Assembly: GCF_034931125.1 (NCBI RefSeq)
Contig: NZ_JAYGHM010000032.1
Location: 1 to 64,000 of the forward strand
Direction of reading: 5' to 3'
Source of the DNA: Rivularia sp034931125
GTDB lineage: Bacteria > Cyanobacteriota > Cyanobacteriia > Cyanobacteriales > Nostocaceae
DNA length: 64,000 nucleotides
The translations under genes and the position numbers were made by a program. Shown here piece after piece: positions 1 through 7,346 of this stretch. The notes under the pieces were generated by a model. That model searched no databases and was not told where the DNA came from. It was given only the letters and a program-made list of their open reading frames with translations. Positions within the stretch are counted from its first letter, which is position 1; every line of letters starts with the position of its first letter.

Positions 1-223
1 TATCAAATGAATGATTTATTAGGTCTTTTGACCCATGTATTTATACTATCCTAAATATTTCAGTTTGTAAAGCTTTTTCAGAAAACAAATGTAGCTAATC
101 TTGCAATCCTAAAGATGTATATTGTTCAAAAAGCTTACTGTGCAAAGATTAAAAGCTAATCTAATCAAAAATAAATTCTCATAAATCAAATTGAATTATT
201 AAAATATTATTAAAGTCGCGGCA

Positions 224-1255
224 TTAATCAAGTTTAAGATTTGATATAGCTTGTTCAATATCGAGGGTCAAATACTTATCTAGCGCCATGTACATCCAAT
301 AAAGAGATGTCTGTGGGTCTTGGCTAGTTTTCTGAAAACCCATAGCTAATGCCAAACTTTGGGCGAATGGATGAATAGTCAAGGTATATAAATCGCAAAG
401 GTTGGGAAAATCTGCCTGCATACTAATTAGAGTTTGTCGGGCATCTTTTAATAATTGACACAAACTTTCGTGGTGCAGATAGCTCGAATCGATTTGAAAG
501 CTGCGGATAAAAAGAGAAGTGCAATCTTCATTACCGGGTTCTGCAATATTAAAAGGGTCGGTTTGACTTGCAGTACTCATATGTAGACTTTTACTCGGAG
601 GTAGAAAAAAATTCTCTTCAGATTCGGAAGCTACAGGATAAAGAATGTAAACACCAACGGGGTCTTGAGTATCGCAACGACGTAAAACCCGCATCCCTTG
701 AGAATATTGTTTAGCCCAAGTACGCAGTTTGTGGGCTATTCTTTGGGGTGCAGCGGTAGTTTTTTTATTCATCCAATCGTATTGACGAGCTAAAAAAGTT
801 GCAACGGGTATAGCGTCTGTACGGGGATTAAAGCGATCGGTGATAAGTTCGATTGACTCAGCAACTTGTGTAGATTCATTAATATCTGACAATGTAGAGC
901 AAATACGAATACAGATATTATTGCCGTCGAATTCCTTTTCAATCAGCCCTAGAGCCACCAACTTATCAATCATCATCCCCGCAGCACGTTCGCTTCCTCT
1001 GTCTTCTTCTGCGTAAAACAGTTCGTTGGCTTCGCGGTGAGTACAAGGAACGAAACCTTGAGGTAAATCAAGTTCCGTCAAAGGTTTGACAGCAATTCCT
1101 AATTCTTGCTGCTGCTTGAGCAATAGATACGCCCATAACTTTACAAAACATTCAGATCGACGGCGTGTCAAACCGACTCTTCCTTTCAAAAGAGAAATAT
1201 ACTTATGCCGATGTTCGACACAAAACCACTCATCAATACTGGCAAAATCCCTCAC
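224..1255 (-). CDS. Conserved cyanobacterial protein, possible winged-helix plus acetyltransferase-like fold
   Basis: A 343-residue soluble protein with a GTG start. The first 120 residues are rich in Lys/Arg and hydrophobic helices (RRRSECFVKLWAYLLLK, then MMIDKLVALGLIEKEFDGN), a pattern that looks like a winged-helix DNA-binding domain. The last 90 residues contain LYTLTIHPFAQSLALAMGF, which resembles the end of a GNAT acetyltransferase fold (a '..P.A..lA..lGF' motif). I know similar proteins only as conserved hypotheticals of cyanobacteria. There is no signal peptide or membrane segment. It stands alone, divergent from the PAS-LuxR gene across 241 bp. The reading frame is convincing; both domain assignments are inference. 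Confidence 0.75.
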   Translation of the reverse strand: MRDFASIDEWFCVEHRHKYISLLKGRVGLTRRRSECFVKLWAYLLLKQQQELGIAVKPLTELDLPQGFVPCTHREANELFYAEEDRGSERAAGMMIDKLVALGLIEKEFDGNNICIRICSTLSDINESTQVAESIELITDRFNPRTDAIPVATFLARQYDWMNKKTTAAPQRIAHKLRTWAKQYSQGMRVLRRCDTQDPVGVYILYPVASESEENFFLPPSKSLHMSTASQTDPFNIAEPGNEDCTSLFIRSFQIDSSYLHHESLCQLLKDARQTLISMQADFPNLCDLYTLTIHPFAQSLALAMGFQKTSQDPQTSLYWMYMALDKYLTLDIEQAISNLKLD

Positions 1256-1496
1256 CGCAGAAATCCCTGGTAAATTCTTCTAAAAGTAAAGTAGCAATGT
1301 TCACAGTCATTATGAATCGATTAACCATACTATACTGCTGAACTTAAGAAAAACTTCACCTCACTTCAGAGGAATTCTTTAAATTTCACTGTACCTTCAC
1401 TTACTTCAATACGGGTTATAGGGTTGCCGCTCAGTCATTGCGAGTACAGAATCCCGACTATAACAATACTGCTAAGAACTTAAAAGGACATAAATA

Positions 1497-2120
1497 ATGA
1501 GTGTTTCGCTTTTAGAGCAGTATCAAAAAATTACATCTACCCAAAGAAGTAAATTTTACAATGGGGCAGCAAAAACTGATATACAGCCTGTATCTAAACT
1601 TCATCTGATGCAAGCTGTAATTGAAAGTTTTCTTGACGGAATTTTCATCCTGACAATACAAGGTGATTTAGTTCATGCTAATGAACGTGCGCGTAATATT
1701 TGTCAGCAACTTGGGGGTATTGATACAAATCGAGTCCCCGATGAAGTTCAACGTATTTGTCAATCTTTAATCGAAAGTCATCAACTATTTCCCAATCAAA
1801 ACATATCGATTGAATCAGAAATTGAGACACATACATCAGTCAAAATAAGGATTCGCGTTCGATGGTTACAAACAAATCAAAATAACGATAAGTACTTGCT
1901 AGTTACTTTAGAAGACCGCAAACAAACTAATCAAATTATGGCAATTTCTGAAGCTAAAAAATATGGCTTAACTGAAAGAGAATCGCAAGTTTGGTTATTG
2001 CGTAGAGCTAATTATTCTTACCAAGAAATTGCTCACGAACTTTATATTACTATCAATACAGTAAAAAAACACTTGAAAAACATTTACGCTAAACAGGAGA
2101 CAGTTATCAATTATCAATGA
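1497..2120 (+). CDS. PAS domain - LuxR-type HTH transcriptional regulator, C-terminally shortened
   Basis: A 207-residue regulator. Residues about 35-140 form a PAS-like sensory domain (ESFLDGIFILTIQGDLVHANERARNIC is typical of a PAS start). Residues about 155-200 form a GerE/LuxR helix-turn-helix with the expected LTERESQVWLLRRANYSYQEIA and ITINTVKKHLKNIYAK segments, so it should bind DNA. A normal LuxR domain continues after NIYAK with a Leu-Gly-Val turn and a last helix. Here the frame runs instead into QETVINYQ and a stop, encoded by an AT-rich dispersed repeat (TTATCAATTATCAAT). The last helix is therefore missing or replaced. A purine-rich AAAAGGACA lies 9-15 bp before the ATG. The target is unknown. 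Confidence 0.82.
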   Translation: MSVSLLEQYQKITSTQRSKFYNGAAKTDIQPVSKLHLMQAVIESFLDGIFILTIQGDLVHANERARNICQQLGGIDTNRVPDEVQRICQSLIESHQLFPNQNISIESEIETHTSVKIRIRVRWLQTNQNNDKYLLVTLEDRKQTNQIMAISEAKKYGLTERESQVWLLRRANYSYQEIAHELYITINTVKKHLKNIYAKQETVINYQ

Positions 2121-2158
2121 ACAATTATCAATTATCGTTAACTGTAATAGCTTATCTG

Positions 2159-2215
2159 TATAAAGATCCGTTTAAATCAGGCTATGCGGGTAGGCTTTAT
2201 AATATTAGCTGCGGG
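2159..2215. repeat. Dispersed repeat (GGTAGGCTTT-TAATATTAGC family), copy 1
   Basis: This stretch shares ATAAAGAT, GGTAGGCTTT, TAATATTAGC and GCTGCGGGT, in the same order, with 19482-19554. The second copy has an extra CCCAGCCTTCTAG block that makes a hairpin with the closing GGCTGCGGG. The repeat covers the last codons and stop codon of the coq4-like gene, so that gene's C-terminus (NTRS) comes from repeat DNA. Confidence 0.7.
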
Positions 2216-2696
2216 TGTTTTTGTAAGGCACGGAAGCAATAACACCTAATTTTTCTCTAACTTCATTTAAAGGAGTAGCCCAATCAGATTCTATATCCCA
2301 ATCAATTAAATCTTTCGCCATTTTGCCATTTTTGATCGCATGAATAATTTCTTTTAAATTACATCTATGTATTAGTAAACCAGCTAATACGAGTATGGCA
2401 CTAGAAGGACGAAAAACTTGAGAACGAGTAAAAGCTTGCAATATGAATTCATCATTTTTAGATGGAGAAAGCCCGGTAACAACGTGCCAAATATCATGAG
2501 TGCGCTGTATCCAATCTCCGGATTTCAGCGGTTCAAAACCATTGTCATCGAAAAACCGTGCTACTTCTCTACCTAATGTACCTTCGGGAAGTTGACGTAA
2601 TTCTAGCAAATTGATGTCTAACTCTCGTCCAGGATAAATCTGAGGATTTATCGTTTGAGCCATCTTTAAAATAAAGCCGAGATTCCCTTTCTCCAT
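2205..2696 (-). CDS. coq4: Coq4-family protein (quinone biosynthesis)
   Basis: A 163-residue member of the Coq4 family. The hallmark is GTLGREVARFFDDNGFEPL followed by GDWIQRTHDIWHVVTG. The family metal-binding signature HDxxHx(11)E is complete: HDIWH, eleven residues, then Glu. In eukaryotes Coq4 is needed for coenzyme Q synthesis and has been linked to removal of the ring C1 carboxyl group. Cyanobacteria make plastoquinone, so the substrate here is unknown. There is no signal or membrane segment. The gene is divergent from cofG, with 263 bp between them. Its last four codons and TAA lie inside a dispersed repeat. Family membership is firm; the role is inferred. Confidence 0.85.
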   Translation of the reverse strand: MEKGNLGFILKMAQTINPQIYPGRELDINLLELRQLPEGTLGREVARFFDDNGFEPLKSGDWIQRTHDIWHVVTGLSPSKNDEFILQAFTRSQVFRPSSAILVLAGLLIHRCNLKEIIHAIKNGKMAKDLIDWDIESDWATPLNEVREKLGVIASVPYKNTRS

Positions 2697-2815
2697 AGTT
2701 TAATTTATCCTGTAAACAAATTAATACTTCACAGTCATTTCTGTTAAATGGCAGCTTTACTAAACTTCGCTTACCGTCATGTATCTATTTTAAAAAGGAT
2801 TGCTTTTTATGCGAA

Positions 2816-2839
2816 GTACCCCAGCGGGTACCTTTTTTT
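2816..2839 (+). terminator. Rho-independent terminator-like hairpin
   Basis: The sequence shows GTACCC, loop CAGC, then GGGTAC followed by CC and a run of seven T. It lies in the divergent coq4-cofG intergenic region and reads on the plus strand, although no plus-strand gene ends just upstream. It could close a short untranslated transcript or act as an attenuator in the cofG leader. Confidence 0.5.
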
Positions 2840-2959
2840 ATGTAGATGATAGAATATGTGGAATAATCCTATATATAGATTTGTATTTAGAATAAAATTA
2901 TTGCAATATAGATTGCAAATTCAGATTATTTTAAGATTTATTTTTATATTATTTATCTG

Positions 2960-3946
2960 ATGTCATTTTCTAATTCTCGTACAGTTTCCTATAGCCCTGC
3001 TTACACTATAGTTCCCACCTACGAATGCTTTAACAGGTGTAGTTACTGCAACTTTCGCACCGACCCCGGAAGTCCGATGCTTTCGTTATCTACGGCAAAA
3101 GATATTTTCAAAAGACTCCAAAACCAAAATGTTTGTGAAATATTAATACTTAGTGGAGAAGTACATCCACATTCATCACGCCGAGAACAATGGTTTAACT
3201 TGATTTATGATTTGTGCGAATTAGCGTTATCAATGGGTTTTTTACCTCATACAAATGCGGGAATTTTGAGTTTTGGGGAAATGCAAAAGCTAAAAAAAGT
3301 TAACGTTTCAATGGGGTTAATGTTGGAACAGTTAACACCGGCTTTATTGCAAACCGTTCATAAACACGCACCAAGTAAATTACCGGAATTGCGGTTGCAA
3401 CAATTACAGTGGGCTGGTGAATTAAAAATACCTTTTACAACCGGATTATTATTAGGAATTGGAGAGACAGAAGTAGATTGGTGGGATACATTAGAAGCGA
3501 TCGCTCAACTGCATCAAAGTTATCAAAATATTCAAGAAGTGATCTTACAACCGCACAGTCCGGGTACTCAGCAAAGTTTCGATTTTCCACCCTTTAATCC
3601 GCATCAACTACCAGAAGTTATTGCTAAAGCACGGCAGATATTACCAGCAGATATTACAATTCAAATTCCGCCAAACTTAGTTAAAGATCGACAATGGTTG
3701 CTTGCTTGTATCGAAGCAGGTGCAAGAGATTTGGGCGGAATTAGTCCTAAAGATGAAGTAAACCCCGATTATCCGCATATTCAAGAAAAGGAATTGCGAG
3801 AAATATTGCAACCAGCAGATTGGGATTTGGTAACGAGATTACCCGTTTATCCGCAGTTCGATGGATGGTTGTCTGGGGATTTGGAAGCTGGTGTGAGGAG
3901 GTGGAGGGAAGAGTTTGGAGTGTTATCTTCCAGCATTCTCAGTTAG
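2960..3946 (+). CDS. cofG: 7,8-didemethyl-8-hydroxy-5-deazariboflavin synthase subunit CofG
   Basis: A 328-residue radical SAM enzyme. The [4Fe-4S] cluster motif is CFNRCSYC (CxxxCxxC) near residue 25, preceded by the usual VPTYECFN. Later CofG blocks are present: ILSGEVHP, LPHTNAGILS, MGLMLEQLTP, HKHAPSK, TTGLLLGIGET and QPHSPG. CofG works with CofH to turn tyrosine and 5-amino-6-ribitylaminouracil into the deazaflavin chromophore 8-HDF. In cyanobacteria this serves DNA photolyase/cryptochrome light harvesting, and full F420 is usually not made. No cofH lies in this window. It is a single gene followed by repeats. Confidence 0.93.
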   Translation: MSFSNSRTVSYSPAYTIVPTYECFNRCSYCNFRTDPGSPMLSLSTAKDIFKRLQNQNVCEILILSGEVHPHSSRREQWFNLIYDLCELALSMGFLPHTNAGILSFGEMQKLKKVNVSMGLMLEQLTPALLQTVHKHAPSKLPELRLQQLQWAGELKIPFTTGLLLGIGETEVDWWDTLEAIAQLHQSYQNIQEVILQPHSPGTQQSFDFPPFNPHQLPEVIAKARQILPADITIQIPPNLVKDRQWLLACIEAGARDLGGISPKDEVNPDYPHIQEKELREILQPADWDLVTRLPVYPQFDGWLSGDLEAGVRRWREEFGVLSSSILS

Positions 3947-3952
3947 CCTCGC

Positions 3953-4146
3953 AAACCGCCTTGGAATAAATTCCCAAAGTCAAAGTCAAAGTCTGATAAA
4001 TCTTACATCTTGCACCAGTTGCAATAACCGCCTTGGAATAAATTCCCAGGCTCATATACGAAGTCTTCTAAAGAAGACTGGGTAAGAATTTTAGTGCGTT
4101 TTAACGTACTTTGTATATTAGCCCTAAAATTGATTTCAAGGCGGAT
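3953..4146. repeat. Palindromic repeat region downstream of cofG
   Basis: ACCGCCTTGGAATAAATTCC occurs twice (near 3955 and near 4028). The second copy pairs with CAAGGCGG near 4139, giving a roughly 118-bp element with inverted ends. Inside it AGTCTTCT (4062-4069) is the exact inverse of AGAAGACT (4072-4079). Between the two direct copies, 4001-4016 is 16 bp identical to the upstream edge of the decayed tnpB at 24177-24192. The region looks like remains of a small non-autonomous element. Confidence 0.6.
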
Positions 4147-4255
4147 TTTTAGGCTTAAAGAAATAGTTCAAGATTTTAGTTGGAATAAGCTTAAAAATTT
4201 TTACTGATATAGCCAATTTTTCTTATACTTAAAAAATACCGCTAGAGTGCGAAAT

Positions 4256-5602
4256 ATGCTTCAAAACTCTCCACAAGAAAAGGAATTACTCAAAAATCTA
4301 TACAATGCCTTTGACCCTTTTCGTCCTTTACCTGCTGGCGATCCAACTTATGTAGATTGTCGCGAGGTGCGCGGTGATGGGGATATTTTGGAGGATTTGG
4401 GGAATCGGATTTTGCTTTCTGATACAAAGACTTGTCAGCTATATTCCGGTCATCGGGGTGCTGGTAAATCTACGGAATTGCTGAAATTAAAGCAAGCTTT
4501 GGAAGAACAAAAGTTTTATGTGGTTTATTTCGCTGCTGATGAGGAAGATATTGAATCGGAAGATGCTGAATATACCGACATTCTGCTTGCTTGTACTCGA
4601 CACATTTTAGAGGAACTGAAAAATAGCGCTAATCCTAACCTATTATTAGACTGGTTAAAAGACCGTTGGGAAGATATCAAAGATTTAGCGCAAACGGAAA
4701 TGTCCTTTGATGGGATGAGTGTGGAAGGACAAATATCTCAGTTTGCAAAACTAACAGCGAATTTGAGAACCGAACCTACTCTACGTCATAAAATTCGCAA
4801 AAAAGTAGACCCTTATACAGTTACTTTAATTGATGTTTTAAACCAGTTTCTCAAAGAAGCAAAAAAGCAACTTCCTAACGGTTGTACAAAATTAGCGGTA
4901 ATTGTTGATAATTTAGATCGAATTGCACCAATTATTAGTGATGATAATCAAAAGACTAATCATGAAGAAATATTTCTTGACCGTAGCGAACAACTCAAAG
5001 CTTTAGATTGTCATCTAATCTACACCGTACCCATATCATTAGTATATTCGCGACGGGGAACCGATCTCAGAGATATTTATAGTGATACTCAAGTTTTACC
5101 AATGGTTATGGTGCGGACTCCCGATGGAAAAGTTTACCAACCGGGGTTAGATAAAATTAAAGAAATAATTATTAAAAGAGTCAATCAACATACGACTTAT
5201 TTAACTATAGATACAGAAATATTTGACAGTCCCGAAACATTCGATCAACTGTGTTTAATGAGCGGGGGACACGTGCGAAATTTACTGTTGTTAACTCAGG
5301 ATGCTATCGCTCGTACAGCACAATTACCAATTTCTCAAAAAGCAGTCAGACGAGCCATTACGGAAGCAAGAAATACTTATCGTCAAACGGTTGAACATAG
5401 TGAATGGGATTTGTTAGCAGAAGTATTTCGTTCCAAGCGAGTAGTTAACGACAAAAAGTATCGCAGTTTATTGTTTAATCGCTGTCTTTTGGAATATCGT
5501 TACTTAGATGCAGAAGGTGAAATTGAGCGTTGGTGTGACGTTCATCCTTTGATTCAAGGAATACAAGAATTTAAAGAATTAGTGGCGAAAAATCAGCCAT
5601 GA
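4256..5602 (+). CDS. KAP-like P-loop ATPase, module 1
   Basis: A 448-residue protein (451 if the GTG at 4247 is used). The Walker A motif GHRGAGKSTEL lies near residue 75, and a Walker B AVIVDNLDRI near 220 resembles the VxxDDLDR motif of KAP/ORC-type P-loop NTPases. The later block LMSGGHVRNLLLLTQDA looks like a sensor-2 region. No membrane segment is visible. Its stop overlaps the start of the TPR gene by 4 bp (ATGA), so the two are translationally coupled. It is clearly paralogous to the ATPase at 25985-27340, with matching blocks from CREVRG/SEVRG through TCQL, GHxGxGKSTEL, VVYF, EQL..L.CH.(I/V)YT(V/I)P and SGGH(V/I)RNLL. A regulatory or conflict-type ATPase is likely; its action is unknown. 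Confidence 0.85.
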   Translation: MLQNSPQEKELLKNLYNAFDPFRPLPAGDPTYVDCREVRGDGDILEDLGNRILLSDTKTCQLYSGHRGAGKSTELLKLKQALEEQKFYVVYFAADEEDIESEDAEYTDILLACTRHILEELKNSANPNLLLDWLKDRWEDIKDLAQTEMSFDGMSVEGQISQFAKLTANLRTEPTLRHKIRKKVDPYTVTLIDVLNQFLKEAKKQLPNGCTKLAVIVDNLDRIAPIISDDNQKTNHEEIFLDRSEQLKALDCHLIYTVPISLVYSRRGTDLRDIYSDTQVLPMVMVRTPDGKVYQPGLDKIKEIIIKRVNQHTTYLTIDTEIFDSPETFDQLCLMSGGHVRNLLLLTQDAIARTAQLPISQKAVRRAITEARNTYRQTVEHSEWDLLAEVFRSKRVVNDKKYRSLLFNRCLLEYRYLDAEGEIERWCDVHPLIQGIQEFKELVAKNQP

Positions 5603-7320
5603 CATCAGAAATTGATTGGGACGAAGATTTACCCGCTCAACCAGAAGAAGAAATAAGCGCATTTGTTCGCACTTTGGAACGATCGCAAGGTTTTCGTTTA
5701 TTATTTGTGCGCTGTACTCCAGTTGAAGGTGAAGAGTTAATTATTAAAGTTAAAGAAGATTTACCGAAAAAGACAATTGAAGTTTTACGGTTTGACGAAC
5801 CCATCGATAATTTATATGAGATTGTCAAAAAATTACCAAACCGAGAACAGATAAATATTTTATTTATTCAGGGTTTAGAACATTCACTATACGAGTACGA
5901 GCAAACCAAATTTGGTGAAAAAAGCGAACGATTTGCTTATAGTTGGAAAGGGATTCCGAAAATCCTTAACCACTTAAATTTACATCGAGAAAGATTTCGA
6001 GATACATTTAATATTTGCTTTGTTTTTCTGCTTCGTTCGTTTTCCTTAAAATACTTTATCCATCGCGCTCCAGATTTTTTTGATTGGCGCTCTAGCATTT
6101 TTGAGTTTCCGACGAAGCCGGAATTATTAGAGCAAGAATCATCTCGTTTGATTGATGAAGGGGATTATAAAAAATATTTAAGCTTAACTCCACAACAGAA
6201 AATTCAAAAAATTCTGGAAATTGAAGAATTACTGGAAGAAAAGCACCAGACTCTTGATAAGAAAGCTGAATTATTAAGAGAGCAGGGAAGATTACAGATT
6301 GCTGCCCAAGAGTATGAAGCAGCTTTTGAAGCATTAGACAAAGCAGTTGAAATTAAACCCGATTATCACCAAGCTTGGTACAACCGGGGTAATGCGCTGC
6401 GTCAGTTGGGAAGATTAGAAGAAGCACTCGCATCTTACGATAAAGCAGTTGAAATTAAACCCGATTATCACGATGCTTGGAACAACCGGGGTATAGCGCT
6501 CGATGATTTGGGAAGATTAGAAGAGGCGATCGCATCCTACGACAAAGCTGTTGAAATTAAACCCGATGATCACCTAGCTTGGGGAAACCGGGGTATAGCC
6601 CTGCGTGAGTTGGGAAGATTAGAAGAGGCGATTGCATCTTACGATAAAGCAGTTGAAATTAAACCCGATTATCACGAAGCTTGGAACAACCGGGGTATAG
6701 CCCTGCGTAAGTTGGGAAGATTAGAAGAGGCGATCGCATCCTACGACAAAGCCATTGAAATTAAACCCGATGATCACCAAGCTTGGTACAGCCGAGGTAT
6801 AGCGCTGCGTCAGTTGGGAAGATTAGAAGAGGCGATCGGATCTTACGATAAAGCAGTTGAAATTAAACCCGATTATCACCAAGCTTGGTACAGCCGGGGT
6901 TTAGTGCTGCGTCAGTTGGGAAGATTAGAAGAGGCGATCGCATCCTACGACAAAGCTGTTGAAATTAAACCCGATAAACACGAAGCTTGGTACAACCGGG
7001 GTATAGCCCTGCGTGATTTGGGAAGATTAGAAGAGGCGATCGCATCTTACGATAAAGCTGTTGAAATTAAACCCGATAAACACGAAGCTTGGTACAACAA
7101 AGCTCGCTGTTACGCTCTACAAAATAACATCGACCAAGCAATTGAAAACCTACAAATCGCCATCAATCTAAATCCCGAAGAATATCGAGAAATGGCAAAA
7201 ACGGATAGTGATTTTGCTTCCATTCGTAATCACGATCGCTTCCAAAAACTTATATACAAGGCTCAATCTAGTCAGCGCAAGTGGGGTTTGCTTGGATGGT
7301 TCTCCAGATTTATAAACTGA
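5599..7320 (+). CDS. TPR-repeat partner protein with a receptor-like N-terminal domain, module 1
   Basis: A 573-residue protein starting 4 bp inside the ATPase gene. Residues 15-190 form an N-terminal domain with a beta-strand start (FRLLFVRCTPVEG), INILFIQGLEH, and FVFLLRSFSLKYFIHRAPDFFDWRSS. This resembles the N-terminus of the STAND-WD40 protein at 27558 and looks like a P-loop-type fold without a Walker A motif. A coiled helix (EIEELLEEKHQTLDKKAELL) leads into eight or nine TPRs of 34 residues (consensus AWYNRGIALRxLGRLEEAI, then YDKAVEIKPD). A last degenerate unit and an aromatic tail follow. The TPR array should be a protein-binding scaffold. Expression is expected to be coupled to the ATPase. 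Confidence 0.85.
   Translation: MTSEIDWDEDLPAQPEEEISAFVRTLERSQGFRLLFVRCTPVEGEELIIKVKEDLPKKTIEVLRFDEPIDNLYEIVKKLPNREQINILFIQGLEHSLYEYEQTKFGEKSERFAYSWKGIPKILNHLNLHRERFRDTFNICFVFLLRSFSLKYFIHRAPDFFDWRSSIFEFPTKPELLEQESSRLIDEGDYKKYLSLTPQQKIQKILEIEELLEEKHQTLDKKAELLREQGRLQIAAQEYEAAFEALDKAVEIKPDYHQAWYNRGNALRQLGRLEEALASYDKAVEIKPDYHDAWNNRGIALDDLGRLEEAIASYDKAVEIKPDDHLAWGNRGIALRELGRLEEAIASYDKAVEIKPDYHEAWNNRGIALRKLGRLEEAIASYDKAIEIKPDDHQAWYSRGIALRQLGRLEEAIGSYDKAVEIKPDYHQAWYSRGLVLRQLGRLEEAIASYDKAVEIKPDKHEAWYNRGIALRDLGRLEEAIASYDKAVEIKPDKHEAWYNKARCYALQNNIDQAIENLQIAINLNPEEYREMAKTDSDFASIRNHDRFQKLIYKAQSSQRKWGLLGWFSRFIN
6326..7100 (+). repeat. Tandem 102-bp repeats encoding TPRs
   Basis: Within the TPR gene, about 7.5 units of 102 bp are nearly identical at DNA level. 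For example TTGGGAAGATTAGAAGAGG and GTTGAAATTAAACCCGAT recur in phase, with differences concentrated at a few codons (DYHQ, DDHL, DKHE). Synonymous positions are conserved too, which points to recent unit duplication or gene conversion rather than long independent divergence. GCGATCGC (HIP1) recurs in several units. Confidence 0.85.
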
Positions 7321-7346
7321 GGGCTATTTGATGCGTCGCTTTCCAC

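Noticed and set aside
1086..1283. Plus-strand ORF of 65 residues
   Set aside because: Lies antisense within the 343-residue gene, with no recognisable motif; shadow of the real gene.
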